Shown here: positions 47,565 through 59,183 of the stretch, in pieces
How the letters are laid out: each line of letters starts with the position of its first letter
How positions within the stretch are numbered: position 1 is the first letter of the stretch
Source of the DNA: Membranipora membranacea
Taxonomy: Eukaryota > Bryozoa > Gymnolaemata > Cheilostomatida > Membraniporidae
DNA: 60,000 bases
Direction of reading: 5' to 3'
Assembly (NCBI GenBank): GCA_914767715.1
Contig: OU612068.1
Location: forward strand, 12,340,001 to 12,400,000
Made by a program: the position numbers and the translations under genes
Notes under the pieces: generated by a model
Database searches by the model: none
What the model saw: the letters and a program-made list of their open reading frames with translations, nothing else
Told to the model about the DNA's origin: nothing

Positions 47565-48565
47565 TATTGATACAATACCTCAATGGTACATAAAACATTA
47601 ATTTTACAGCAATACATTGAGGTTTACATTCATTCAAAAGGTTGTAGTGCTTGATTAATATAAGGAGTTGGTCCCTGATTAATACAGACGAGAAGCGCCA
47701 AATCATTTCTTTATGAGTGAGTTGTCCCCTCTTTGAACAAAACACCCAAATCTATGTCATTCTATGCTGTGTTATTTTACATAGATTTGATGACTTAGTC
47801 TACTTGGCTTGCTTTTTCTCCAGATAAAGCAAACAATGGTATCAGACATATAAAACATATTGAACACGGTCTGAATATGTGATTAACAGTAATTAATTGT
47901 ATTAATTCTTATGTATGCGTCGTGAGTCAAGCTGATAGTTTTGGGGGGTTTCCAACTGGTGTCATCGAGAAGGATACAGAGTGTCGTGTGGGCTGTAAGG
48001 GAAACTGATACAATACCTCAATGATACATAAAACATTAATTTTACAGCAATACATTGAGGTTTACATTCATTCAAAAGGTTGTAGTTCTTGATTAATACA
48101 GAAAGTTGGTCCCCGATTAATACAGACGCGAAGCGTCAAATAAATTTTTTTATGAGCGAGTTGTCCCCTCTTTGAACTAAACAACCAAATCTATGTCATC
48201 CTACGTAGTGCTATGTTACATAGATTTGAGGACTTAGTCTACTTGGCTTGCTTTTTTGCAATGATGAACGGGCAGTGTTACTAAAAAATCTTTATCGTAT
48301 TAATTCTTATGCATGTGTACAAAATGATGTAGTGTGTCTAACCAAAGAATGTTAATGGTTGCAACTAGTGTCAACAGCGAGAATGGAATGTGCCATGAAT
48401 AGTATTTGAATCATAAACGGTAGATGGTATATATATGAAACAGACGAGGGACGCCAACAATATTTTCATGAGTTCACTCTCTGACCTACACCCAAATCTA
48501 TGTCATACTATGTAGGATTGAAAAACATAGATTTGAAAATTTAGTCTACTTGACTGGATTTGCTT
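47565..48565. repeat. Tandem repeat of about 430-440 bp, two full copies and one decayed copy
   Basis: Copies begin at about 47570 (ATACAATACCTCAATGGTAC) and 48010 (ATACAATACCTCAATGATAC); each contains an ATTAATACAGACG motif, GAGTTGTCCCCTCTTTGAAC and a small stem AAATCTATGTCAT...ACATAGATTTGA. A third, diverged remnant (about 48435-48562) keeps the same stem and TTTAGTCTACTTG. Confidence 0.88.
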
Positions 48566-48899
48566 GTCAATTCACAAGCAAATGCATTGCTCAAGGTCTG
48601 GTTGACCAACTGCACTTAACCATGTTAGTACATATATTTTTATATAGAAACAACTCAGTAGTGTTTGAAACCAAGGAGTAGAATGCAAAGATCAATTCCA
48701 TGTTTTCTCACGCTACAACATAGATCTGATTTCACTGATCTGAGAGTGGATAACTCTTTATGATGTCGATTTTGTTACGATACTAGGATCTTGTACACTT
48801 AAGTCCTGAAGATATTCGAATATCTGTGTGTGACTAATTAAGTGATGTTCAACTAATATATTATTGAAGATATACCGATAACCTTCTTACATGTAAAAA

Positions 48900-49080
48900 T
48901 AATATTGAAATAAAAAGCATAGAAGGCACAGAAGTCATGGATTACAAAATTGAAATAAACAACAGGTTTGTAGGTTTGCTTTTGAGAATAAAAGTTTATA
49001 CGAAAAATACTGCATAGAAGGCATAAAAGTCATGGATTATAAAATTGAAATAAACAACAGGTTTGTAGGTTTGTCGTTGG
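48900..49080. repeat. Direct repeat of about 85 bp, two copies
   Basis: GCATAGAAGGCA(C/T)A(G/A)AAGTCATGGAT followed by AAAATTGAAATAAACAACAG appears at about 48918-48980 and again at 49012-49070. Confidence 0.85.
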
Positions 49081-49133
49081 ACATTTATAGGATAGTGAAT
49101 GATTGTAAGGTATGCAAATTTGTATGATACGTC

Positions 49134-51288
49134 TCACAATGAGATGGACAACACTTCGTTTAGGTTTCTTCGGTATGCTTCTTCAGCTTCCCCAGGAGAT
49201 ACTTTGTCAGCTAGTTGAATGCCATTGATAATAACCTAGAAAACAATTAAATCAAAGGTTGATTCAGCAAGGCAAGTGTATTTTGATATTTACCAACCAG
49301 GTCCAGACCAGAAAAGATGGAAGCTGAACATTGTAATAATTATTCTTATACACATTGGAGAATGACTTTAGAGCTAAAACTTCAAAACCTTATGGATTCA
49401 ATCATCTTGCCAATATAAGTACAACTGTAAAAGTCAGTAATGTGCCTTGTAGCTAGGATGATTGAAATGAAACAGGTTACCTTAATTCCAGTTGACAAAA
49501 CAAGTTTCTCATTACTCTCTTGTCATTCAGATTGTGTTTGATCACAGAGTTAGAGTTAAAACCTCCAACTCCTTGATTTGATACGTATTTGAGGGCTCGA
49601 TACGTGGTTGGACATCATATTTGTTTGCCGATGATAATGGATATTTCAATGTTACATACTCCCTTATTTGTATGTCTGATCACTAGAACACCCTTTTGAA
49701 GTGCTGGTATGCTTACCTTAGGCAAGTAGTTGAACCAAAACCAATCCTCTAGAGCAAATTTCCTGTTGGCTCCCACTACTCCAGCTCGTGCACATCGGAG
49801 CACTACTTTCGTAAATTTTTCATCCTGATAATAAAAGACACATCAACATAAAATTTGCAACTTTAAATATTTGATAAGAGAGAACCAAAACAGAAAGTAG
49901 TAGAGGTCATTTTTCTTAACATATTAGGTGTTATGTGCCCTTTGAGCATGCCAGGATAACTTCAAATTTATAATTCAGTGGTGTTGATCATGTTGAGGCC
50001 AAAGATTTATATTGTAACAAGCTGGTCAATGTTAAGTCATTTATATTAAAAGTCAGTTATTTCTCACCTGTTTATCACCAATCAATATTGGAGACATAGC
50101 AGCTCTCTTCAAGCGAGACATGGCCCCTTCAGTACCTTTTATAAATGTAGCTTCCTCATCTCCAGCTGCACACTTAACTGCTAGTTCTTGTAGCATTATC
50201 TGTAATATGAATAAAATAGGAACATTGTCAATGGAACAACTCAGTCAGTCAGGGGTCTTTCAATCAGAGTGTGACTGTGTGATGCACTCATTCAAATATC
50301 GCTCGTTTGGTCTTTCAAGTAGACAAATTTGTTCCCTTATCACTCACTCAGAATGTATATAGTTTGTCAATGGGCGAGGGAGAGAGACCCTCGCAATTTT
50401 CATTTTAGCTATGTTTAATTGTTCCATGATTTGTCATGATGGGGTATTTTATATATTGGCTATTCAGTCTGGTGACGAGGAAGTCTGGTGAGTTTTTTTC
50501 CCAAGAATGAATGGATAAAAAAGGGATAGCTTTAAAAACACAAGATGACTAAACTGGGACAGGAAGGCAATTCAATATTGAACACCTTTGAAATTATGAA
50601 GAAATTGTCATTCATTGTAGCTGAAGGATATGTTGTGTGGCGCAGGGCCCTTTAGTGATTCTGACACTCCATGCCGGATTCCACGGAGCATTTGACTAGT
50701 CGGCTCAGAATCGGTCAGCTGTAACAATGTGGAGGGAGTTGATAATAAGTTGGTGGTATACCAAGTGCTGTTGTGGCCACTACTTATTCAGAGATTTAAG
50801 AGAGTGATCAATTAATCGACCATGAGTTTATCACATTAAATGGTCTTTGTGCAAGCAATTAAATTTTTTTTATAATTACTGATATAGGATAACTTTGATG
50901 AAAAATAGTTTTGTGTTCACCTTCCAAAAATGACAGAAAAGTTTTGCATCCTGGATGTTGATATTCATGGTATAAAAATAAAGCTCTAATCAGTCATTTG
51001 AAAGGCAAAAGGAGTGAAAACAAATTTGTATTTCAAATACTCTTTTAAACATAAACTCGAAAAAAAATGATATGGATGGACAAGTACTGCAAACTGCTCA
51101 GGATTAAATAGCAAGAATTATTCAAACCTAATATATATTGTATTTCATGACAACTGAACTCTAATGTTGATAATGCCTAAGGAGTGGAATTATGACAGTA
51201 ATAAAACAAAAGACTTCCTGCAAACTGAGAATCATACCTTGTAATTATCATAGAGTACCAGTTTTTTAACTTTAGCCGGACAGTTCAT
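49134..51288 (-). CDS. Unrecognised 130-residue conserved-looking protein, four exons
   Basis: Four exons, 51288-51238, 50199-50068, 49824-49717 and 49235-49134, all start and end in phase 0 with GT-AG sites, which supports a real gene. The product starts MNCPAKVKKLVLYDNYK and ends NEVLSISL. It has no signal peptide or membrane span. Exon 2 is helix-prone (ELAVKCAAGDEEATF, MSRLKRAAMSP); exon 3 has an aromatic cluster (FALEDWFWFNYLPK). I do not recognise a domain. Fully phase-0 exon structure and balanced composition argue against chance. Introns carry a copy of the GATCGCTCACTC element seen in the GON4L gene. Confidence 0.7.
50255..50400. repeat. Diverged copy of the CGCTCACTC element in an intron
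   Basis: CGCTCGTTTGGTCTTTCAAG..AGACAAATTTGTTCCC..TCACTCACTCAGAATG parallels the block at about 22245-22300. It is one of two visible copies of this dispersed family. Confidence 0.65.
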
Positions 51289-52024
51289 CTTCTTCGTGTT
51301 CTGAATGCGTATACGTCATTTCACTGGATAAGGGTGATCCTAGAAAAGAAAAATTTCTTATCTTCATCAACTGTTGTTGTACAAGCAGCATGATTGAGGT
51401 GTTACTATCTGTAGTCATCTATTTGTCAGAAAATATTTCACACATACACCTTTTGGAACGATAAATTAGTCAGATGCCGCAATAATCAAATTGATCACAC
51501 CACAGTACAAAAGCTTCGATCTTCAATTCTACTCTTACTCTTGGGTATATTTCTACAACCAGACTCAAAGCTTTTTACCCTGATTTCAATCTACCCAGCT
51601 ACTTTATTACACAAAACGTCTTTGGTAGAGTAAAAATGAATGGATTTAGCACACCAAACATCAAACTACGCTGAGACTACCTAACATATCTAAATTGAAA
51701 AATTATTGGTAGAGACAACTGAACACCATATACATGTATCTATATATACATATATTATTATTCACAACTTTTTGTTTGCAACTTACAGTACTCTGCTCAC
51801 AGAAACCTGGCCTTCTTTTCTTCCCATGCCTGCAACACAACAGTTTAACTCATTAATTCCGGGATCGTAGGTAAATGTAGATGTATTCACAGCCCCACAA
51901 GGTGTTGACTGTAACATCAGTAGCAATCAATTAATGTTATTTGGCGAAGGTCATCAGGGTTTATCCCTGGAACCATCCTGTTATAGCATAGATTTCATTC
52001 ATATGATATTTTACATATACACGG
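51289..52024. other. Intergenic region between the 130-residue gene and the TLR region
   Basis: AT-rich DNA, probably containing the 5' UTR and promoter of the minus-strand gene. No further coding sequence or repeat was recognised. Confidence 0.5.
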
Positions 52025-52410
52025 TCAATACACGGACATTTCCTAATTTTTATGACCAGAAGTTTATCAATTGTCACACGTAAATCTATATAATAAAACT
52101 CATTTTACAAATGCAGATAGCTCATAGCCTATGTATCCTAGCAAAAAATGGCAATAATATGGTGTATAGCTTGAAGGTTGGACATTCTAACAAAGTTGGA
52201 AATCAGTCTTTAGGATAAATACAGAATGAATTATGGCCCATCAAAGGTAGAGATGTCAGCAAGAAAAAACGACATTATAACATATAGAGATGATGAGTTT
52301 TCGGCATCCAGCTGTGCACAATTTTCTCCCAGTTAATTGAAAACGGCAGGCACTTTAACGATCATTGAAGTGATCCCCTCTGTTTATCCTTACTCTGTGA
52401 TATTACTGAT
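52025..52410. repeat. Single-arm copy of fold-back family 1
   Basis: Sequence from CGGACATTTCCTAATTTTTATG through GTAAATCTATAT, CAGTCTTTAGGATAAATACA and CGATCATTGAAGTG to TTATCCTTACTCTGTGAT matches the centre and right arm of the element at 43956-44690, with no left arm. It lies just upstream of the TLR start codon and may contribute promoter or 5' UTR sequence. Confidence 0.85.
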
Positions 52411-52637
52411 GTATCAAGTTCAGATCAGGTCAGGTCAGCAGGTCAGAGAGTTCATTGATCAAGTGGTACTTATAAAGTGTTCTACTTTGATTCCTTCGTT
52501 AACTATTGAGAGGTGCGAGTGAGTTGGTGAGTTATAAAAGTCATTATTAATAAACAAGGAAGTGTTCTTCATGAACTTTGCGAGTAATACCGGGTGATAT
52601 CGTTATGTTTTTCAACACTACAGGATCCAAGGCAAAT

Positions 52638-55600
52638 ATGAATCAATCAGCCTATATTATTGCCCTGGTTGTTGTCAGTGTCATTCCATCAAAAACAACT
52701 GCCCAAGGTTTACAAAGTTGCTGCCAGCAATGTCATATTGAGATAACATGCACCTTCGGGATTATGCCCCTCATATTATGCTCTCTGACAATTTGTCCCG
52801 ATTGAGATATAGCCTTTTCATTATCGATGGATAACCCTGTAATTGGCTACTTCAATGGTCCGGAATAGCTCAGTGCGTAAAAAAGGGACTGATTAGGTTT
52901 GGGGTTCTATCTTGGGAAAGATTGTGAAAACAAACACAACACTAAATATAAAGTTGACTACTAGCATATTTACATTCCTATGACTCGTTTTGACAGCAAG
53001 ATTCTGAGATGTCCACTAAATGCATAAACTCTAGCATGAACCATTTGGTCTTTGACATTACCCTAAGGAAGTTTGCTTGCTTGAAATATTTTTCAGGCAC
53101 TATTCACGTTGATATCACTGATGCGCTCTGATGTGGACCAAATCTCCAAGTTTAGTTATCTCATCCTTCCCCTTCATATTCACATACATATCGGTAAGTA
53201 TCTCAAGTGTGTTCCTTCGAATGCAGCTGCTTTTTTACCAAAGAGAAAACAGGGTAGAAACAGGAGTTGCCTTTACTTTATGTGAGAGTGGGCAACTCCA
53301 AATGATTATGTGAAAGCGTCAGTATTTGGCTATCAAAGTATGATTCAATATAGTATAAGTATCAGCGAGTTCCTGTTCTGTCTCTCTTTGAATTTATGAT
53401 GAGAAGTGACGTGTGATTACAAGGACATGGTCTGTAAGTTTGCACATTCAACTGGGTTTACCAAATTGATGTCTGGTGTCTTTCACATCCGAGAACTCCA
53501 AGGGGTGTTTACCACAAGGCTGAAATCATTATGTATGTGTACTGGTTTCCCTTTAGCCAAATGGCAAGAAAAGATGGGACAGATAAAGGTAGACATTGCT
53601 GTAATGCACTTAGCTCTCCATGCTCATGATAATTCATGACCTTACAATAGCAACCTTTAATCTTTAATAGCTTTAGAAACGCCTATATTAGACAACAACC
53701 CGAACTGCCTTATCCTGATGAATGAAGAGGTTCAACTTAACCAATCTGTATGTATTACTGCTGCAGCTGACCAGCCCCGTTTACAAGTTGTTTGGGATTG
53801 CAGTCAAAAACACTTGGAAATTTCTCTATCATTTACTTGTCCTCAAACATACCCCTCCTCCAATCTAAAGCAGCGTTTTTATTTTCAGTTCATTGGAGCA
53901 GACAGCTGTGACACACCATCAGTATGTGAGGTGTGGAACTCTACCCTCTGCTCCGCTGCTAATGGGTGCGGGTGTGTATGTGACTCCCGTCATGTGAGCT
54001 GTAACGGCTCTGATATTATTATTGATCTCAGCCATTGTGGGCTAAAGACAATATCAAGTCTACCACAGGGACCGGCTGGGGAATGGCATATAACTCAGCT
54101 CAATCTCTCTAATAATGATATAAGGTACTATTTTTTTGTTGTTGATTACTAGCCCTGTTCACACGGCCACTGGCCAGTGGCTAGTTGATTACTATGAGAT
54201 CATGTAAGTTAGATTATTCTAGATAAGTTAGCTTGGATATAGCCATAAACATATAATCAGAGTATTTCTATGTTTGTGGATATAGCCCATTCTTCGCATG
54301 CTCAGCTCTGGGCATTGATTTTTGCAAAATTGAGTCTCGAAAATATCAAGTCTACCACAGGGACCGGCTGGGGAATGGCATATAACCCAGCTAAATTTCT
54401 CAAATAATAATATAAGGTACCAATTTTTTGTTGTTGATTACTATGAGATTGTGTGAATCTAATTATTTTTGGTAGGTGGATAGTAAACCAGGTACAATTG
54501 GTAATCTTGTTAACAATTAATCCTGGCTTCCATTGACAACCCAGAATACTAGAGCTCTGTCACCACCCTCCTGAAAGCAGAATGATAGCTGTCACTGGGT
54601 GTACACAGGTTGAGATTTTACCTATTACAATGTACATATGAGTCTGTAATGGTAGCTTAGTACCATCAAAGGACAACAACATCAGCATTCATTTCGTTTC
54701 ATTCGGTTTCAGCTGACAGAAATTTACAAACTTTTTGTGTTAGTGTACAGGGTCTGATGTTTTTTATTTTCTTTAGGCGGTAGAGTTCTCGTCTTCATAA
54801 CCTTGATGTAAGTTCTTTTCCTGTTTTTAGCTCTTACAGAGCAGATATGTTCAGGAACCTATCATCTCTCCAGGTGTTAGATTTATCAGGGAATTTAGAA
54901 TGCTACGAGTACGCAACCTTTTATCCTGGCGTGTTTGAACCATTAAGAAATCTAAGACAGCTTGATCTGAGGCTGAAGCTGAATACAGATACAAATAAAT
55001 GCAATCGGTAAGTCTCCATGCATGAGCTGAGCAAACTAGGATAAAACAAGTCTAGTGAAGCTAATATGTTCACCATGCTTCCAAGCTCAGCTTGATCTTA
55101 CACTGTCTCTTGTTTTGTCAAGAGAAGTTACCTGTTGCTGTAAATCCTGTTCACTTCCAAGGTAAAAATGATATGCCACTGCCGGCAACTTGGGCAGAGT
55201 TTGAACACTAAACTAAGGTGAAGATGACTGACACCTTGTGGATGCTTTATCCTGGATTTTTTACACCCAGACGTCTCGTCAGAAATAAACATTAACTACT
55301 TTATAAAGATTCCAATTATTTCATAGTGGGAATTTCTACTTGGATGCTGAGAGTATACAGTCTTTATCATACAACCTGACTGAGCTTCATGTTACTGGAT
55401 CTGTAAATATGGTCAGCCTCAAGGATCTGTCTTCTCTTACGATCCTTAACTTGGGTAATGTAGTAAATATTTATCACTGTGTATAAAATGGACAATGTAT
55501 GTAATTTGATCTGGGTAATCAATTTAAACATGTGTTCAGTTGAACTTTTTTTGACTGTGTGGTAAATCGATCAATATGGCTATACGGGCTTTAACTGCAT

Positions 55601-58013
55601 CTCAAGTCAAATCGATATTTGATAGGTTTCTCGGGGTTTTCCTGTAAATATCAGTTGATATGAGTTAGAAAATGACCACATCTCAATGACATTCTTAATT
55701 ATGGGACAACTTCCTTTAATCAAACCCAATATATAACATGGACTTGAGTTATAATAATAATAATACATGCAAAGGAAAAATCCACTGCTTCATGTCTCAC
55801 AATTCTAATTACCCTGCTAGTTACAGATTTAAGTTGACCGACCTGGCCACAAATGTTAGAATTCCCGGGTTGAATTACAATCAAACTGCTGATTTTCAAT
55901 ATTCCTTTCTCTGAGCCTATCTAATCAAACATTAGCTGAACTAATTCTTAGCAAATTTCAGTCTGTAAACTACACTTTGTGTTTTTTTTTCTCGAATAAA
56001 ACAAATTCTGGGAAGAGCTTATTACCCTGTCAGACAATAATAGCATCACCACATCGCCAATTGATGTAAGCATGTTTGACTGTTAAATTTCAGTGATAAC
56101 CTGACTTTTATTGTAGGGGGTGATAGATGCAGTCTGACAGATAACAGTAACTTGACAGATTTGCAGTCATTGGGACTACAAAGAATGTCATTCAGACATT
56201 GTCTGTATGTTTTCAATCTCAGAGGATTTCAAGAGGCCATAAGAAATACTCTGTATCTGGATATGTCCTGTACTGCTGTTGGTATGTTGGTCTACTGGGT
56301 TAAAACTTTCTTTCTTATTTCATAGCCGCTATTGCTCAATGCTCGTGTGCATTTTCAAATATGTACATGCCAAAACCTGAAAGGATTTTAAAAATATCAT
56401 GGACCTACTGAAGCCATTTTAACATTATATTCATATGTGTTAAATGTGTTAAATTTAACTGAAATCAGAGAGGACAACTCTCAGAAAGCGATTTGGCTTT
56501 TATGGTCTCTGTCAATCATGCTGATCTGAATGGATAATAAGTGAAACCTTTGTATGTGTTTTCAAGAGCGTTCATTAAAAAAATTTTTTTACAATCTTAA
56601 CTAATAGATTGATATTTTTTAGGGTTATTCTCAGAGCGAGTGAGAGGGTATAGCAGTAAACGCTTTCTGACAATGATACCCTCTACTTTGAAAGTCTTAC
56701 TAATGGATATAACACTGCAAACATTAGTGAATACAAGTGAAAACAAAGCACTCTCACCACTTCCGAACATCACGGCACTGTCCTTCTCACAGTATTTCCA
56801 AAACGTCAAGACACAACTGCCTCCGATTGACGACACAACCTTCCCAAACCTCAGGTTCCTGAATCAGCCTTATTCGGAGTTTAATAAGTCTATTATCGAT
56901 TTCAAGAAATCTGGACTGAAATACTTAGAATATATCGACTTGTCATCTTCAGATTCCAGGGTCACTGAATTTAAATGTCAAGGTCAAATTCATCCGTGGT
57001 TCCTATCAGATAGCAAACACATTGAGGCTGCGTTTTATGATCTTGATTTGGAAACCCAGAACACTGAAGCTTATCAGTTGCCCCCAAGACTTCATACCAT
57101 CATTGCTCAAGACATCTCATCTGGGTACATTCTTGACAGTCTTCCACCGCACTCATGTGGAAGCTCTTGTCAATTTGCGCCGAATAATTTACAGAAAATT
57201 GATATCACATGCACTACTAGTTGTACCAAACAGACCATAAAGTACTGTACTCGTGGAATGGAGGGGCTGAGTGAGATGAAAACTGTGTTAGGACATGGAC
57301 TGGACCTTTCACCGAAATTTGTCCAGTATTTGCTGGAAACATTTCCAAATTTGACATCTATGGAATTAACAGGTAGCACAGGAGTTGATCTGAGTACGTT
57401 AAATGAAACACACGACCACTTGGAGTATCTCCGTGTTGATAAATTAAGAAATGAAGGTGATGAGACATTCCCCAACAACGCATTCAGTCTCAATCTGAAA
57501 AAGTATTTCCCAAACCTACTGAGTATCACTGCTGCTAGGAATAGTTTAAAGACTATAAACATCACCATCCCTGGTAACCTTACACATCTCGATATCAGTA
57601 AAAATGACTTCTCAGTGATAACCAACAATGAAATGCTCACCGAGCTAACTGACCATGCCAAGTCCCACCATTCGTTTGAGGTGGATATGAGAGGTAATGA
57701 GGTCAGTTGTGATTGTGAGTGCGAATCCGCAAACTACGCATTTGCACAATGGTTGGTTAATTCTTCCCAATTTGTTCAGTTTGATGACGGTAACAATTGT
57801 GGGAATTATGGCAATATTAGCAACTGTGTTCAAAGGAGAAAGATTGAAATGAGCTGCAAGAAAAGCACTACAGGCCCCTCAGGGAGCGAAATGCCAAACT
57901 TTGCTATAGGCATAATCAGTGCTCTGGTGGTCGTGGCAGCCCTGGGTGTCACCGGTTTCTTCGTTTGGAGACAGTATAAGCTTAGAATTGAAACTTGGAT
58001 CAGAGGTCTGTAA
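52638..58013 (+). CDS. Toll-like receptor: LRR ectodomain and transmembrane part
   Basis: Six exons in phase: 52638-52707, 53677-54124, 54831-55007, 55327-55454, 56117-56281, 56623-58013, giving 792 residues. The start MNQSAYIIALVVVSVIPSK is a signal peptide. A Cys-rich LRR-NT-like cap lies at about 121-150 (CGCVCDSRHVSCNG). Leucine-rich repeats follow (ITQLNLSNNDIR, LSSLQVLDLSGN, LTHLDISKNDFS and others). An LRR-CT cap with CDCEC and further Cys residues lies at 690-742, then a membrane span at about 756-778. The frame stops with TAA only 14 residues after the span. The domain order is that of an animal Toll-like receptor, which senses microbial or endogenous ligands; the ligand is unknown. 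As written the product lacks a signalling domain. Exon 1 (signal peptide) is the least certain link. Confidence 0.8.
52862..52915 (+). other. Weak tRNA-like segment in the TLR first intron
   Basis: A perfect-looking box A (TAGCTCAGTGCG) is followed by a degenerate box B (GGGGTTCTATC). There is no acceptor stem pairing. It is at most a decayed tRNA or SINE head. Confidence 0.2.
54050..54440. repeat. Duplicated 3' end of TLR exon 2 including its splice donor
   Basis: The block AAGTCTACCACAGGGACCGG..GATATAAGGTACTATTTTTTTG at about 54055-54145 recurs at about 54348-54440 in the following intron with a few substitutions (TAACCCAGCTAAATTTCTCA for TAACTCAGCTCAATCTCTCT). The second copy keeps the AAG|GTAC donor. 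Confidence 0.9.
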
Positions 58014-58565
58014 AGCAACAAGGAAAACGGGGTTGATGTGTCAAATAAATTTTATTTGATCTCTAACGAGCGGGAATGCTATTAGGAGTTGGCAGGTCAT
58101 ATCTGGGAGTTGGCCTCCCAGTATCAACTCGATATCAAATCACGTTTTGATATTCCAATTGGGGAATCGACCAATCAAGCCATCACAGAAAACATGGAGA
58201 GGGAGTCATCATTAAAAGTCATTGTTATGATTCCAGATAGCTGCTTTATTGGGACTGAACCTTATTTCAATGAACTTCTCACAGTGGTGCTGCATTTCCG
58301 CCGCAGAGAGATTCACATCGTAACAACTGAGGGTACGTCATATGAGGATTTGCTGAGGTGGGTAGAGGAGAAAGATCCTGAAAACAAAGATGTCTTTAAG
58401 TTATTTAGTACAAATTTCAAGAACTTTCTTCCCTCATCTCTCGATATGGCGGATTCAGAATGTTGTGCGAAGGAGTTTTTAGAGATGCTTACCACAATGT
58501 TAAGGCCTGGTGAAAATGGTGCTGTTGTTAGTGGATCTGATATTGCCCTAGTTCCTGTCACATGA
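58014..58565 (+). pseudogene. TIR-like domain in frame with the TLR but cut off by two stop codons
   Basis: The reading frame of the TLR continues past TAA (58011-58013) and is interrupted once more by TAG (58083-58085), then stays open for 159 codons to a TGA at 58563-58565. The text resembles a TIR domain: FYLISNERE at the box-1 position, a helix, then RFDIPIGEST (box-2 position) and LKVIVMIPDSCF, the typical strand before the SxF region. The TAG falls where TIR domains often have Trp, one base from TGG. Alternatively, an intron of about 90 bases (GAG|GTCTGT at 58006 to GGCAG|GTCATATC at 58097) would remove both stops in frame, at the cost of box 1. Either a disabled TLR, an alternatively spliced one, or a sequence error. 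Confidence 0.6.
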
Positions 58566-59183
58566 CCTCTATTTTCACTTATTCAATAGCAAATGTGAAA
58601 CAGTATCTCACAATTCAATTTCAGATGGGTCAATGATACCAAGATTGTGATTCACCTGATACACAGAATAACTGTTGTACTGTGGGAATCTATTTTGTAT
58701 GATATGCCTTATTTACATGCAATGTGCCTTATTATTAGTAAACCCTAAATTTCCTGGTGGGTTAAAGTGAATCCCACTATGTTTTCTTATCTGCTTGATT
58801 AATTGTAATGTTCTCACTCCCTGATGAAATGTTTACCCACAACAAATCATTATTCATTCCTTCCTTGATATGATACAATCTTTTTAAGCTAGTATAATAT
58901 TTTGTATTACGTCCCGGTATTTCCGTTTGTATGTACGTACATGCCTGAAAGTCTTATTTACAACAAAATTATAAATTGCTCACATTATAAGCATTTATTC
59001 TGGAGGAGCTAGCCCCCAGCACCCTCGGGTGTATATACTTCCTACTCTTTCTGAGTAAAATACCTCACATTGACAATTGCAACTAGACTAATTTTATCTC
59101 ATTTCGGTTTCAAATTGATGAAAAAAACTGGTGACATTTAAATTCTAACTGAGGAACTGATTCCTAATATGAGGTGTTAAACA
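58566..59183. other. 3' flank of the TLR region
   Basis: AT-rich DNA with no recognisable gene or repeat; presumably 3' UTR and intergenic sequence up to the second satellite array. Confidence 0.5.

Noticed and set aside
52862-52915. Functional tRNA gene
   Set aside because: Box A fits but box B and the acceptor stem do not; kept only as a weak relic.
53406-53639. 77-codon plus-strand frame between TLR exons 1 and 2
   Set aside because: It has no LRR or signal features and does not splice in phase with the neighbours.
57170-57661. 163-codon minus-strand open frame
   Set aside because: It is antisense to the TLR leucine-rich exon and has no features of its own.
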